From positions 1 through 64,000 of the forward strand of contig RCAB01000209.1 in the NCBI GenBank assembly GCA_003640385.1: a stretch of 64,000 nt of DNA, in the 5' to 3' direction. Numbering within the stretch: the first letter of the stretch is position 1; the number at the start of each line of letters is the position of its first letter. Under the pieces are notes generated by a model. The model did no database searches, was not told the origin of the DNA, and worked only from the letters and a program-made list of their open reading frames with translations. The DNA is from Setaria digitata (taxonomy: Eukaryota > Nematoda > Chromadorea > Rhabditida > Setariidae). This document shows positions 1-13,518 of this stretch, piece after piece. Made by a program: the position numbers and the translations under genes.

Positions 1-2013
1 GTCCACTAGTGCTACCTTTCAAAGATGTCAACTCCAACACTCTACTTCAACGATTATTTTCCTTCATAGTATCTCAGTTCTTCCTGCAGACTTGTAAATT
101 GAACTTTTGTTCAATATCTGCAAAAAAAGAACAAAGGAGATATTTATGGAGAAATTTGAAATACGCGAGAATGAATCTTGGGAGAAAGATGTCTGGTGGA
201 AAGCATAGGTTGAAGTCTAGAAGACAGAGTGTGATTTTGAGCGAAAGAACTGTATAAAAGCTAAAAATTAGAACTTCTTTATGTGACGAAATACTTTTTC
301 TTTTCATGACTGAGACTACAGAATGAGAAGAATCTTTCTAAAGATTTCAGCGCTTTAGTGTAACTATGAAACTTTGTGGATATGTGCAAAAACAATATTA
401 AATTAATATTTCTTTTTTTGTTTCCTTCTTGCTATTTCGTATGCAATCAACTGTGATTCAAAAATGAGGTGGTGTTATTAAATTTCGACTTCTGAAAGGG
501 GCCTTTGAAAATGCTATTTGTAGAATTAAAGTATTAATTATGTATATCATAGAAGACTTCATATTAATTATTGAAAATTTAATAAGCAAATTAATAATTC
601 AAATGAAATGAAACAATGCATAGGGTGAAGGATCAAGAAGGAATCAGCAGAGGAAATGGTCCAGAATGGCAATTAACAGTAATTTTGGTTTCCCGGAGGG
701 AATTGATTAATAAAAAAACGTTACTGTAAAGTTCTTTTCGTTTTTACCATTTTAGAAGCTGAAGGATAAACCTTCAAGCATTTAATTTTTCCTTTCCTCC
801 GACATTTATCATCTTGCTGATGATTCTCCTTTCCCTTTCTCGTTCCAACAAATGATTTGTCAAAATATATGGAACGCTTGGAATAATCCCCTATAAGACA
901 AAATTGGACGGAAAATATTTCGACTCCAGTGTTTTATTCCCTAACATACATTCCTCCATACGTCGAATTTAGACTAAGGTATAAAAAAAAATGTAAAAAT
1001 CATTTTTTAAAAGAGTGAATGAAAAATGATTTGTTCGTTTCTTGACATCCCTAGAAGATTGTGAGATTACAGTTAGTCATTATTTTAAAGTCGGATGTTC
1101 CAAGAAGCTGAACTATTGTAATCAGGAATTCCGCATTTATCATCGGTAATGTTATTCCAGACTCTCTGTTCCTCAGGACAAAGGTTTCTCGAGCAGAACT
1201 TGAATATAAATGAAGGACACTACCATTATAGAAAATCCGTATCAACGATTGCCACTATTACTTAGTGTAAAAGTATCAAGAGAAACTGTCTTTTAGATCA
1301 TTATTCTTTTTATTTATCACTTCGGGATTCTTTAAATATTTTTTCTTTCTATCTTCTTAATACTAGTAATTCTCAGTGATTCCAAAAAATCCTGAAGTTA
1401 TTTATTATTTTCAGTTCAAGTGCCAGAAGTAAGTTATGCGCTAATAATAATGCTGACACTTTGGCACAAATCTGTTTCAAAAAAACTTTCGATACTTTTA
1501 CATACGTAATATACTGGATCTTTTACTTTTACTAGATTTTTTGTTCAAAACGAAAAAATAATAAAAGTGAAAGTTCATATGACAATTGGACAATGAGTCA
1601 ATGGACTGTTGTTAAAATTAGTACTCTGATGGAGAAGTTTCCAAAAAAAAAAAATTGTTCTGAAAGGGAAAAGGTGGGGAGATGATGAAACACAGAATGC
1701 ATCACATCTATTAACTAGCAAATTGTGTGAAATTTTTTGATGACATAATTGAATTTTCTCATAAATTATGAATTTCTAAAGTTGGAAGCTAAACAATTCC
1801 TTTCTAAACATGTCTTAAACTTCATCCTAAAAAAGTTCACTTATTTGCATCGTACAAAAATTGTTAAAACTAACATTTATCTTTATGATTAAAGCTCCAT
1901 TGGTGATTAAAATGCGGCTTCTAATTCTAAATCGTTTTCTTATAATGTCTACTAAATAATCTAAATTGATCATACAATTTTTGGCCTAAAATTGTTTAAT
2001 TTTGTTTAAATAG

Positions 2014-2169
2014 AAGAAAGGGGCCAGCATCAAAGGATTTAAGAATAATAAATTAATTGAAAAGCAAGCAAGACGCATTTTAAAAAACGATGCAGTTGAG
2101 ATCTGGTGGTGCAACCGAAACCGATCAGATAAATATTCTGGATGGAACTTCAAGATATGGTTTCATTGA
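2014..2169 (+). other. Short ORF with a homeodomain helix-3-like motif
   Basis: A 51-codon open stretch follows an in-frame TAG at 2011-2013 and ends at TGA 2167-2169. Its middle reads VEIWWCNRNRSDK. This recalls the recognition helix of POU and other homeodomains (pattern W-F-x-N-R-R), but the second Arg is replaced by Asn and the usual F by W. The preceding residues, including the basic KQARRILKN segment, do not give a clear helix 1-2. There is no in-frame ATG and no obvious splice structure. It may be a decayed fragment or pure chance; I recognise no gene here. Confidence 0.12.
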
Positions 2170-5100
2170 ATTGTTCGTTGTATAGCATTTTATTGTTTTG
2201 TTGATGGGTGCTAGAAATATTTGCTGCAATTTTTGCATATTACATAGCTTTTGTCGTTTTCGTATCCCAATTGGTTGAAAGGTTTCGTGATGGAATCACG
2301 AGGACATCATCGTACTGCAACGGCTAATTACAGGTGCATCATTGAGATTAGAAGTTTGATCAGCAAGATGAATTACAGATTGTGAATTTGAAAAGCATTA
2401 GTTTCTTCACAGCAACAAAATTCTCAATAATTAGAACTTGAGCGGAAGCCATACAAGATAATGCAATAAAACGCATGACTAAGCCTTATTATGAATATTT
2501 ATCTCTAATTCAATCAATTTTTCATTTACTATTTCCATTATAAATAATAATTATTATGCACTTAATATAAAAGATCACTTCAGTCTTTAGAAATTTAAAT
2601 ATGTTACAAAGCGCTTGCGTAATTACATCACATCAAAAAGTATTTCATTAAGAGACTCAATTTTGAGTCAAAAAAAACTCATTTTTTTGGTACTTGCTAG
2701 TCTGGAAATATAATATTATTTTGTGTTTAAATTCAAACAATGAATTTTATCGTTAAAGGTAACATAATCGAACTATGATAGACGAATAATTATTTCAAAA
2801 ATATATCAATAAATGTTTAGTAGTCAAAGAGAATTGTAAATTTCTAGCATTAAAATTTTCCGTTTTTTTTTTTTTTTTTCCAGAAAACCGATATGTTACC
2901 GTGTTCGTGAACTAGTTAAGAAAAATGTTGACATTGTTGTTTTAGAAAGTCAATCTTAACAGATCCTAGCAAAGTGAAGCTTTCCATCTAGAACAGGCAC
3001 TACTGGAATCACCATCACCATCTTCCTTCTTTAGCTTGAAATTCTAAATTCACGAAGGCAAAAAAAAAAAATTGTTACAAACGGGAAAGCATTTAAATAA
3101 ATAATTTATCGATTACAAGTTTCTGAATTCTTCTCAGTGAAGGATAAATTTTGACAGAAATGATTCTTATAACTCTTTAAGAGTTACAGTTAAATATCAA
3201 CAAATATCAAACTAGAGGAGCTAAAATTTGAAAAAAAATTTAGATTTTTCTGTTATGCTGACTAGCATTTGAAAGTGCCTATCATCTGAAGTGAACTTCA
3301 GCACAAACCAATTTGGAAATATCCCTCATATTTTTCTTCTGCCTGTTTATTCATAGCTTATCTTGCTATGCAGTGTTGTCTTTCTTATTTTGCTTATCTA
3401 TCTCACCTGTTCTTAAACATTGGCAGTTTTATTTTAAATCCTCTAGAGTTTATGTATGAAAAGTTGAAAAGAATGTGAAGGAGAGAAGAAGGTTAAAAAA
3501 ACGTTTAGCCACATTTAAATTCCTTAAGTAAGAGTTAAGAACATCATTTAAATTTAACTTTACCAAAATCATCTTACTCATTTAGTTTCAAAAAACGTAA
3601 TTCGAAATTTCTGTGTGAAATTCTTCCCAATTAGGAAAAGCATACTGCATCTGCATTTTATTTAAATAAAGAAACTATAAAAGGTTTCGCAAAAAATTCA
3701 TGATATTATTAAAATTTTGTTATACATTTTTTTTTTTTTAGAACAAATAATATTTGATCATAAATTAACAGTGTAAAATTTTGCAAAATGTAATTTAAAA
3801 AAAAGGTAAATATAAAGTACTGAAGGATCATAACGGCAGCTTTTCAAGTGGTCTTGAGAGAAACAATTGACTAATTCTTGAAATCTTCATTATTCATCTT
3901 CTTTCTTTGAAAACTGCAAATATTATTATTTTTCTCGATTATTTAGACTTTTGAATAATTGATTATTCAGTACTCTTTGCTAACTTACGTCATTTTTTGT
4001 TTAAACTTATTAGCCGAAACAAAATGAACGTTGGCAGAAAATCATCATTGTTAACGAAAAATAACTACAACAATGATATAAACAAAAGGTTCTATTATGA
4101 AATAGCCCTGGAGTAGTAATAATGACATATTTATCTTGCCATTACTTAAATGCTTCATAACTTCGAAATTCTGACCATTCTACTTCTTAAATTTAACCTA
4201 CCTATTTGATTACTTGATAATAACCAAAAGCTTGAATATCGATACCGAAGTTATTGAGATATTATGTGGATCGCAAAAAAAAAAAATAATAATAATATGA
4301 TGAAATAAAAGTAGTTCATTGATGATTATTGTCGATTCAAGATTTAAAATCTAAGCAGAACAGCTCCCTAAATCTTATCAGAAGATTTTCATGAAATGAA
4401 AAAAAAGTGCGGTATCATTATTAATTAATAAGTTTTATTTTACCTATTTTTGTCCTTTTGCACAATTTCCTTTTCGCATTATCAATTCTGAAATGAATTC
4501 TCTTACTCTTATTAGGTTTTATACTAGATTTTAGACTACTGACAATTCCAGAAAAAAAAATCCAAGAATATTTGGTAAGCTATGTCAAAAATATGTTTGA
4601 TGATAACAATGCCTATAATAAGATTTGCTTCATTTTTTCATCATTTACCACCAAAATTGCCCAGTATCCATGGAATTTTCTGTTTCCGAAATATGAAAAG
4701 GACGCTGGATATGAGAACAAATATGAAATTAGCCATCTAATATATAAAGCATGCTCCTAGGCATCAATTCGCCATCTTTTCCATTCCTCTTCGATCGAGC
4801 TTATATCAACCTAGACTAAATTTCAGATAATCCTAATGGAAATAATTCATCCAGAAAAAAAAAAAATAATTTTACGATTAACAAACGCTAATAGTACGGC
4901 ATAATTTGCATTTTTGGGAATAATTCCTATGAAAATTTATGAAAGATCTAATGTATTTTAATCACTCATTTCCATCTTTTCAAATTGTTTTGACATAATT
5001 TTCGTAATACTATTTATTACCTTTGGAAATTTACGAAAATAAAAATGAAGTGGTACAATTGAGCAAAAATGATTTGAAAAAAAGCCATAAACAATGAATA

Positions 5101-6179
5101 TTAAGTAAAAAATGTTGAATAACTTCTTTCGTTGCTGAAATTACAGTCTATTCTTTAGCCTGTGTCCTTCTTCCCAACTTTTTAAAGAATAGGAATTTCG
5201 GCTAAATACATTTTGCTTTCAATTCAAATCAAAATAGGTTAGTATTTGACTATTGTTGATATATTTCGTAGTGATAAAAGGAATTGATTTTTTGTTTTTC
5301 TTCTAGCCTTAATAAAAAAATGCTGGTTTCCGAAAGTCAATTCATCTAAAATAGTGGACTGGGACTAAATTAAATCATAAGAATGTATTTTCTATTTAGC
5401 ACAGTTATCATGCTATGCTGCGTCAAATTTGAGATATCCGAATCACCAGTACTATAATAGTTTTTATGATGTTTTCGAACACCCAACAAATCTAATTCAT
5501 CAAACTTTTAATTGATCTCTAGCTCCAAAGTCTCAGGGAAAGCTTTTCTACATCCAAAACATTCGTTTGATTTCAAGCCAAACAAGTTAACTCTCTTGCA
5601 TAGCGTTTTCTAACCTATTTTGAATTCTTCTCTTCACTTATGTTCACTGAATTTTTATGAATTTTACCTTAGTACAGGTAATGGTAACTCAGAATACGAG
5701 TAAGCAACAATTAGCCAATAAGATATTGTAAGTTAACTAACAAACAAGCTATGACTGTAAAACTTCGTCGACGAATGAAAATAACAAAAGCATGAAAACT
5801 TAATCAATCGCAAGTCAGTGTTAAACATTATATTAATTGTAATTGACAAGTGAAAACGTAAGAGCATAAATAATATTCCAAAAAAATAACAAGAAAAAAG
5901 GAAAAGAAGATGGATGCAATAGCAAAGTCCTTAAAAGACATAAAATCGAAGTGAAGAATTCCAAATATATACGAAATTTGTTTGGATAACTTTATGTATT
6001 TTGATATATTGTATAAAAGACCCTTGAACTTAGAATTTCTATTTGGAGACTTTATTTAAAAGAATTATTTATAAAGGTAATTAATTACTAGTAAAGACAC
6101 GAATTCAATTCTGTTACCTTCAAACATCTGATTAATGCATTCATAATGAAGCGGATACATTCTATTATAATAATGTATC

Positions 6180-6213
6180 TATAATATGCGGATATAGATA
6201 TCCGCATATTATA
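6180..6213. repeat. Perfect inverted repeat, 16-bp arms
   Basis: The arms 6180-6195 and 6198-6213 are exact reverse complements separated by two bases (AG). The core GCGGATAT / ATATCCGC is unusually GC-rich for this AT-rich surrounding. It is followed at once by a TA tract (about 6214-6238). It could form a cruciform or, if transcribed, a hairpin; no function is evident. Confidence 0.8.
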
Positions 6214-7324
6214 TTATATATATATATATCATAATATAACCAAAATATATAATTGGATGTTAAGAATAATCTTTGAGCAAATCTAAAGAGAAATATTTGG
6301 AAAACAATTACCCCAGGACTGGCAATTAGTCCAGGTTGCCTTCAAGGTTGATAATTTCTGTGAGCTAGAATAGACCTAGTGCAGGTCATAAACAAACAAC
6401 AGTAGTGGTGAGGTTTGCTAATGAATCAGGCGACAAAAATACTTTAAAAGAGGACAAAGTGAAATGTTTTCACTCCAAATTCTTTGCATTATCTCCTTTT
6501 GATGGCATTGCATTACAGCCTCCATTTTCAAAATATACGCTTAACGGATGTCTTAAGCAGCAAGCTAATTCATCCTGAAACATTTTGTCACCCACTAACT
6601 TCGCTTAAACACAAGCACTGACTAATGATGCCTAAAAATCTCAGAGAATTCGTCATCTCTCAGCATTTGAAAGAAAGAGTAGGGCACTTTTGGCCGTTCA
6701 TTCTCAGACTCTTCCGGATCAGAATACCTTTTCGTCCATAAAAGTTATCATCTCACAAAGTGGAAACAGCAATCAGAGCAAAAATCGAATGCTAATCTCG
6801 AAAATCAAAACAATAGATTTCACATTATGTTTATATTGCGATTTCGACAATGAAGTTTGGTTAAACATTTTATCAACCATATCAATGTCCTGTTCTTTTG
6901 ATATCAGAATAGCACATCCTTGCTATTGTTGCTCTTATTGCCATCACTATTACCTTCCTCTTGTTGTTGCCATTTACACTGCTAATTATTATTATTGTCA
7001 CTATTGTTGTTATTATTATTGTTATCATTATTTTTTTCTTCTTTTATATTGCCAGTTGTTGTCGTATCATTTTGTTTTTGTTTCGACTACTGTTGTTACA
7101 AACAAGTTAGTAAGCGTTATTTGCGTTTGATTTATGATATTTCCTTATCTTAACGACGAGAATGCAGTTTAGCCAAGACAGTAAGTCATATTTATTGGAC
7201 ATTTCCGCATAATATATCAATTTATTTCTTAGAAAGCTCAATTTAATTTCCCTTATTAGGCAATGAATGTGCTTTCTCGAAATTCGCTCTAGCCCTCTTA
7301 AAGAGCATTTCAAACTTCATTGCG

Positions 7325-7349
7325 TTTTTTTTTTTTTTTTTTTTTTTTC
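7325..7349. repeat. Poly-T run of about 25
   Basis: An uninterrupted T homopolymer. Similar long runs recur across the window (9966-9990 A, 20890-20920 T, 27686-27708 T). Exact lengths are uncertain in any assembly. Confidence 0.8.
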
Positions 7350-9965
7350 GTGGCAGCATATCCAAAATATGATTGCTATCAGTGGTATACACTTTATCAT
7401 TCATCCGTTGTTTACAACTAGCTTCATTTTATTTATGTTGTTTGCAAAGTCATTTGTGTTGCATTATGCACAGCAGTGAATCTTTAGCTGATTTTGATTT
7501 AATATTTATTTATTCAGTTCTTTTCCCTTCCACATTGCATCATTCCTCATACTGCATATAATTTAATTACACTTTTTTCTCTCTTGAATTAAACTAAACT
7601 AATACCCTTATGGAGACTCTTTTTGCCTTTAATTTCAGACATATTTTCTATTATTCCCAAAAATTTCGTTTATGTTTTCAACAGTGTTCATTGTATTTGC
7701 GGTAGGCTAGCAGATGGAGTTCTATTGCTCACGACTATTGAATCCGTTATTTAAGGGGTCTCCAGCTGTTCTCAATTCAATTCAGGTGCTATTTATACTT
7801 TTTTATAATACCAATTTAATTTTTCGGTAAAGCGAAATTTCAAATATTTAAATTTTGTAGAGATTTCATCCTGAATTTTTATCAGATCCATTGTTGTGAT
7901 TTCAATAATTGAATTTAATTTTGGTTTTCAGAACTGCTACAGCTACACGTTACTAGCGTTAAGGAGAATTTTTATTGAAAGATTTACTCTATGCAAAGTG
8001 TATTATGGCGATTTGAGATTTTATAATCCTATTTGTTCGCGATCTTTTTCATATTCTTTATCAATCATTATTACTAGGGGTATCACTATTACCAGTAATA
8101 TGCCTTTGTTTCTTTTCAAAAATAATTTAAGCTAAAATGTAATTAAATTGTTTCACTAAATGTTTGTGAAATTTCTGTATCCTTGGCATTTCGAAATGAT
8201 TCGAAACTTTTCAAACCTCTTATATCTGATCAATGAAATTTAAAAATTAATTGTCTAATAATAGGTAAAATCACCGTAAATAATTCAATTATGAGAAAAT
8301 TATTTCTGCTGTTGAGGATGATGAGGATATAAATTGGATTTAAAGTTATTCTTCCTTTTTCATTATTTTCATGTTGTATGATACAATCACTAATTTCTTC
8401 AAGCTGAAAAATAAAAAAAAATCCATTAACAACTAAAGGCAAAAAAATGTTCAATTTTGATACTGTTTCTATGAAATTTAAATCAAATGTTCCATTTCTT
8501 ATTCATTTATTAATCAATTTATCTCATTCCAAGTACTCCAGTATTTTAGTATCAGTATCTTAGCAATCAAAACCTCAATTCAGTGATTATTCATTGAAGG
8601 TGTGTGCATCACTGCTCACAAATGATCTAGTTCTTCTGTTTCCACGAATCGGTTAGTGAATGCCTACGAGAAGTGGAAAAACATATTAAAATTCTTTTTC
8701 AGAAGAAGAATGATCCAAATAAGACAGACATCTTATAATCTGTGTAAATAGTGTAGAAAGTCTATCACAATAATAAATCTTCAGAATCCTGAAGGATGCT
8801 GAAATGAATGACATCATCATGAACTTCGAATAAGGTCTTTTCCATCTCATGGATAGAACCGAATGCGATGCATTTATTCGGATTAACCTTATCTCTTGAT
8901 GTTATTATAATCCCCTGAATTTCTCGCTAACTGAATTAACTTCCATTACTTGATTCGAGATTTCCAGTAATACCAGAAGAAATAAAACGTTCAATTAAAA
9001 CTAATTCATTCACGCAATTAACACTGAAATTTGCTAACATATTTGTATGCCATCAATTCCAATTGATGATTTGGCAATTATTACCTAAATCTATCCTCTG
9101 CTTATATGCAGTAAGCAATTCATTCTAGTTAAAGTGAGAAAATTACTTTCGTGAACAAGTAATGTTTGTAGTTTAGTTGTCAAGGAGAATAATTGTTTAT
9201 TGTTACGTGATTTATGATTCTCATCTTGAACGGGGTATAGGTGAATTTGAGACATCAGATGAAAGAAGTTTTCCCTGTAGTCAGAAAAATTATCACTATA
9301 CCACCTATAATCACCTATAAATACATCTTTCGGGTTGCTGATGATAGATATAATTTATATGTAATATAAAGCTTAATGAATAGCCCCGTTCAATCTCACT
9401 AAGAAAGATTTCAATAATTCAACTTGTTCAATTATGACCATTTTTGAAAGTTCCGAACTTTAATATTGTCTATTTCGCTAAATATCATTCTTTCCTAGAA
9501 AGAAGGCCATGAAAATGTTCCAATTAACCATTCAAAGGTAGAACTAGATATTATTAGTGTTTCTAAATATGATAAAAACCTTATTTTGAAAATGATCAAA
9601 TTGTAGGTAGGTACTCGAAATCATTATAGTAACTAACATAATTAAATAACTGCAATTATTATTGATGGTAAGTTTTAACTTTTTCAGGAGAGTGATGTCA
9701 TTTCCCTGAAAAATTATTAAATACTATGTCACATAGAAAATCATCCAATAAGCAAAAACAAGTTGTTGAAATTTTCAAGAATATTTTAAAACTATTTCTT
9801 TGAAAGAAATAGATATTTGCTTGCCAGATTAATGTCGATTACATAATCCCAGTTGCTTAGTTACTGATTTACATTTCAGCAATTTGTTTCTGCTCATTAG
9901 ATGTCACAAAAATTCAGGAATTACAGTTACATTTACTCCTCCTCAGGAAGTGGTACTAATTAAAG

Positions 9966-9990
9966 AAAAAAAAAAAAAAAAAAAAAAAAA
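9966..9990. repeat. Poly-A run of about 25
   Basis: An uninterrupted A homopolymer lying only 30 bp before the duplicated segment and single N at 10021-10169. A read-breaking homopolymer next to a gap is consistent with an assembly break here. Confidence 0.8.
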
Positions 9991-10020
9991 GAAACCAGTT
10001 TACTCTTTCATCACTCATGT

Positions 10021-10169
10021 GACCCTTTAACCACAAGAATCAAGCAAAAAAAGTTTCACATAATTTGCTTTCAACATAATGTTTGTATAACCGNGCGACC
10101 CTTTAACCACAAGAATCAAGCAAAAAAAGTTTCACATAATTTGCTTTCAACATAATGTTTGTATAACCG
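10021..10169. repeat. Exact 73-bp direct repeat flanking a single N
   Basis: The segment 10021-10093 is repeated without a mismatch at 10097-10169. The copies are separated only by N at 10094 and two bases. A perfect duplication whose boundary is one N is the signature of two contig ends carrying the same sequence and joined without being merged. I therefore read it as an assembly artefact rather than a true tandem repeat. No coding potential is lost by it. Confidence 0.9.
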
Positions 10170-13100
10170 AGTTTGTTTACTCTCGTCTCAAATGTTTCAT
10201 ACGTCTTCCGGCTATATCTAGTCTATTTACATGATTTGTTTGTTGTAATATTTAAAGACTTGATATTTCTTTGAATTGGTTACTTAGTTCAGTAAAGTTA
10301 ATATCTGTCGGATTTTAGAAGCAAAATCCGATAGTTTTATGATAAAGCATTCTTTCCAGTAGATGTGCTATTATTATGCAAATGCAGATTAAAATTCGTA
10401 AAATTACTTCAATTCTTGAATTATTTAGAATATTAAACGATGCATTAGCTAATGAATCTATTGGCACGAGTTCTTAACTTATATAATTTACTATCTCATT
10501 AACAGGTTCCTTCCTATCCACAACAGAATTAGAAACTTTAAAATTGTTTCATTTCAATCTTCCCTCTTCTGTTTGTATTTTTAACAAAAATATATTTTCC
10601 ATTAATATATCATACACTGATCGCTTTAATGGCAACGATCTGAATGAGAATTAATCAATAAAATAATATTTGTCTAATGAACAATATTTCTCTCGTCGTT
10701 AACTATCACGATATTAGATTACGATCCTGACGAATTCTAAATTTGAAAAACCGGAATGTTAAGCTAAATAATAAATTTGCAGTTCGGATAAAGTTGTGAA
10801 TAATAATTAATATTTGTGTTGGTTTGTTGGAAAACAGATGTTAATAACTTAAAACTTATCATCACTTTGCAAAGTAGCCTTTTATAACTTTGCAATGCAA
10901 GTAAGGTTCATTCATTATTTGACCATTTCATTTTACAAATTTGTTTTTCGTTACAATTTTAATAATTGGATTGCACGAACATTAGTTTTGGACTAAGGAA
11001 AACAGATTCAAGGATATCTATTTATTGCTTTTCAGTGAAAATATTTTGACGAAGTTTATTCTATCTGATAAGTTGCAAAAAAAAAAAAAGTTTGATTTAA
11101 TAGTTTCTTTTCTCTTTGAAGAATGCATATCAATTGGCTGTAAAAATTTAATTACCATGCCAAAGAAATAAAACTTTTGTCTTGGAAATTGAGTAGCGAA
11201 AAAGAAAGTAGCAGAAGTCATGAAATCATTTTCCCTTAAACTTCCAGCATCTTTGATAGTTTCAAAGAATATAAAATCTTACTGCGACTTCAGAAACATT
11301 ATCAATCAAAGTGGATAAAATTTTGCAGTGTTAATAAAAGTAGCATTAACTGAGTCTTATTTTAGTTCTGTTTAACTAATAAAGTTCTTACTAGCTATGG
11401 CTGACAACTTTTGTCTTTGAATTTGAATTCTTGCTCATAGTGTTTCCGCATATTTATACTCTAGTTCTGATGATAGTATGATTTAGTTATCATTACTTTC
11501 TAAACAAAACAACTTCTAATTCTGCAAATTTTCATTAATATTTTTATTTTCCTCTATATTTCTTATATTTTTCGTATTTTCGTAATCCCATTGGTATTTT
11601 TGCAATACTGTCTGAGTTCTAATAGAACAAAAAACATTAGAAGAAAATGATTAAAAAAAAATGCCGTAAATAGTGAAATGAAGTGTGAAAATGCTTAAAA
11701 GCATGAATACTTATATTGCTGTTATCACTTATAGCTATTAGATATTCATTTCTCGTTCCCACTGCAAAGTTACGTCCGAATGTAACGCTTTTTCTAAATA
11801 GCAAAACTGTTCAGACTTATTATATTTTGTCCATTAAGTAAATATTTGCCACAGCCTAGCATACTACGAGCCACATTTATTGTATCGGCCCTTTTCTCTT
11901 CTTTTCCTCCAGCATATATGTTTTTTTCTCATTCATTTAAACTAAACTATTGTTTCCTCATTCTTTGCATGTTCGAGAAAGTTCATATTTGTTTTTGTTT
12001 TTATGAAAGTAATTCCTTGACTTCTTCTTGCTTTTTCCTCCTTGACTCTGTTTACCTGCATATTTACCTGTGTTTTCTTTTTTTTTTCTTTTTTTTTCTA
12101 AATACAGCAGCGATGAAGGTAAATAGATTTCATTTTAAATTGGCTGTGTGTTGAAGTGTTGCCTAATCTTTTGTTCACCAGCAACACATTTTGTTTGTAA
12201 TCATTCATTATACAATTATTTTTATTTCATTCATTTTATTTGCTATCACTTTACAGACAGCAAAATACTTTGTCTTTCAGTATCAATTTCATAAATCTTT
12301 CGATGATCCTCGAGAACTGAGGCACAGAATTTTCAGCACAGTACCGAAAGTTTCAGCTTCAAAAATGAAGATTTGAAATAATTTTTGTGCTAACTTTTTT
12401 TTTCCCGTTCAATTAATTTTTTTGCCTTCAAATGCTTTGGTTGCATAATTTACTGAAGAATTTTTTAAAAAAACTTGTTAAAGTGAAATATGATTTAATT
12501 CAGCAGTCTTTAAAAATCAAACAATGTATCAATTTTTGAGCAACAGGTTTTTTTCTTATAAAAGTTCTAAAAAAAGTTCGGACTGACGGTGTTAGAGACT
12601 ATTTTCAATGACTGCATGCATAAGATAAGTGCTATAGACATATTTATTTAGTTTTTAATGACGTAGAAATATTAATTAAAATGTGGATATGGAAAGCAAA
12701 AGTGAAGTCTGCCTGAAAGACAGCAAAAACTTCACTCTCTATACCATGCACTTTTTGAATCTGCAACTAATATTAATGATGCTTTTCTTTTTGCAAAAAA
12801 GAAAAACCACACTTTATTCCAGTAAAATAAGAAAGGTTCCTTGCATTCTATGGTTCAGATCAAGTCATCTCATTTCCATAGGGTAATTAATAAATTACTT
12901 TAAAACAAACAAAAATAAATTTCGAAAATCGTCTATTTTGGTGCGTAGGAGTTTCAAACTGATGAAAGTTTCCGTTATGAGAAAAATAGTGAAACCGACT
13001 GGAGAACTATGTATGACATTACAAAAAAAACAAAAAAAAAAAATGCAAAGAAATGCAACAATCTCTTTACATATTTTTACGATTTCATTAATTAATTAGT

Positions 13101-13379
13101 CTTCAATGCAGACTATCTGCTATTCTAAATGCTTAATGATTATACAATAGCGAAAGGCATGGACTAATAAAGGTTCTTGAACGGAAAATCTAGAGTATTT
13201 TAGTTCCATTTGATGCAGAAATTTCAAAAATTTTCAAGAAAGAAAGCATGTAGCAGTAAACGAAATTAGTTTGAAAATTTCACTGAAATATGATAGGTTT
13301 ATATTTGGCACCAAAAACTTATATTATTGTGAAGCATCATCGTCTCTGCATCGTTATATTCTATAGTTTTTTACTTCTA

Positions 13380-13416
13380 ACATAGTTGAGAAAAAAAATT
13401 TTTTTCTCAACTATGT
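13380..13416. repeat. Perfect hairpin-forming inverted repeat, 18-bp arms
   Basis: The arms 13380-13397 and 13399-13416 are exact reverse complements with a single A as spacer. Each arm is a 10-11-base unique segment (CATAGTTGAG) plus a seven-base A or T run. It lies in gene-free DNA about 70 bp before a TA microsatellite. The arms might be terminal repeats brought together, or a slippage product; no transposase lies nearby. Confidence 0.85.
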
Positions 13417-13483
13417 CGCAATATTCAGTCCCTCTCCTCATTTAATATTCTATATAAAACAAAAATTTCATTCTACGAGATTC

Positions 13484-13486
<3 letters not shown>

Positions 13487-13514
<28 letters not shown>
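13487..13514. repeat. TA microsatellite
   Basis: An uninterrupted TA run of about 14 units followed by a T run. There is no gene nearby. Confidence 0.85.

Positions 13515-13518
<4 letters not shown>

Noticed and set aside
6690..7130. 146-codon plus-strand ORF rich in Tyr, Cys and Leu
   Set aside because: It is driven by TTATTATTG-type low-complexity repeats and has no motif or splice partner.
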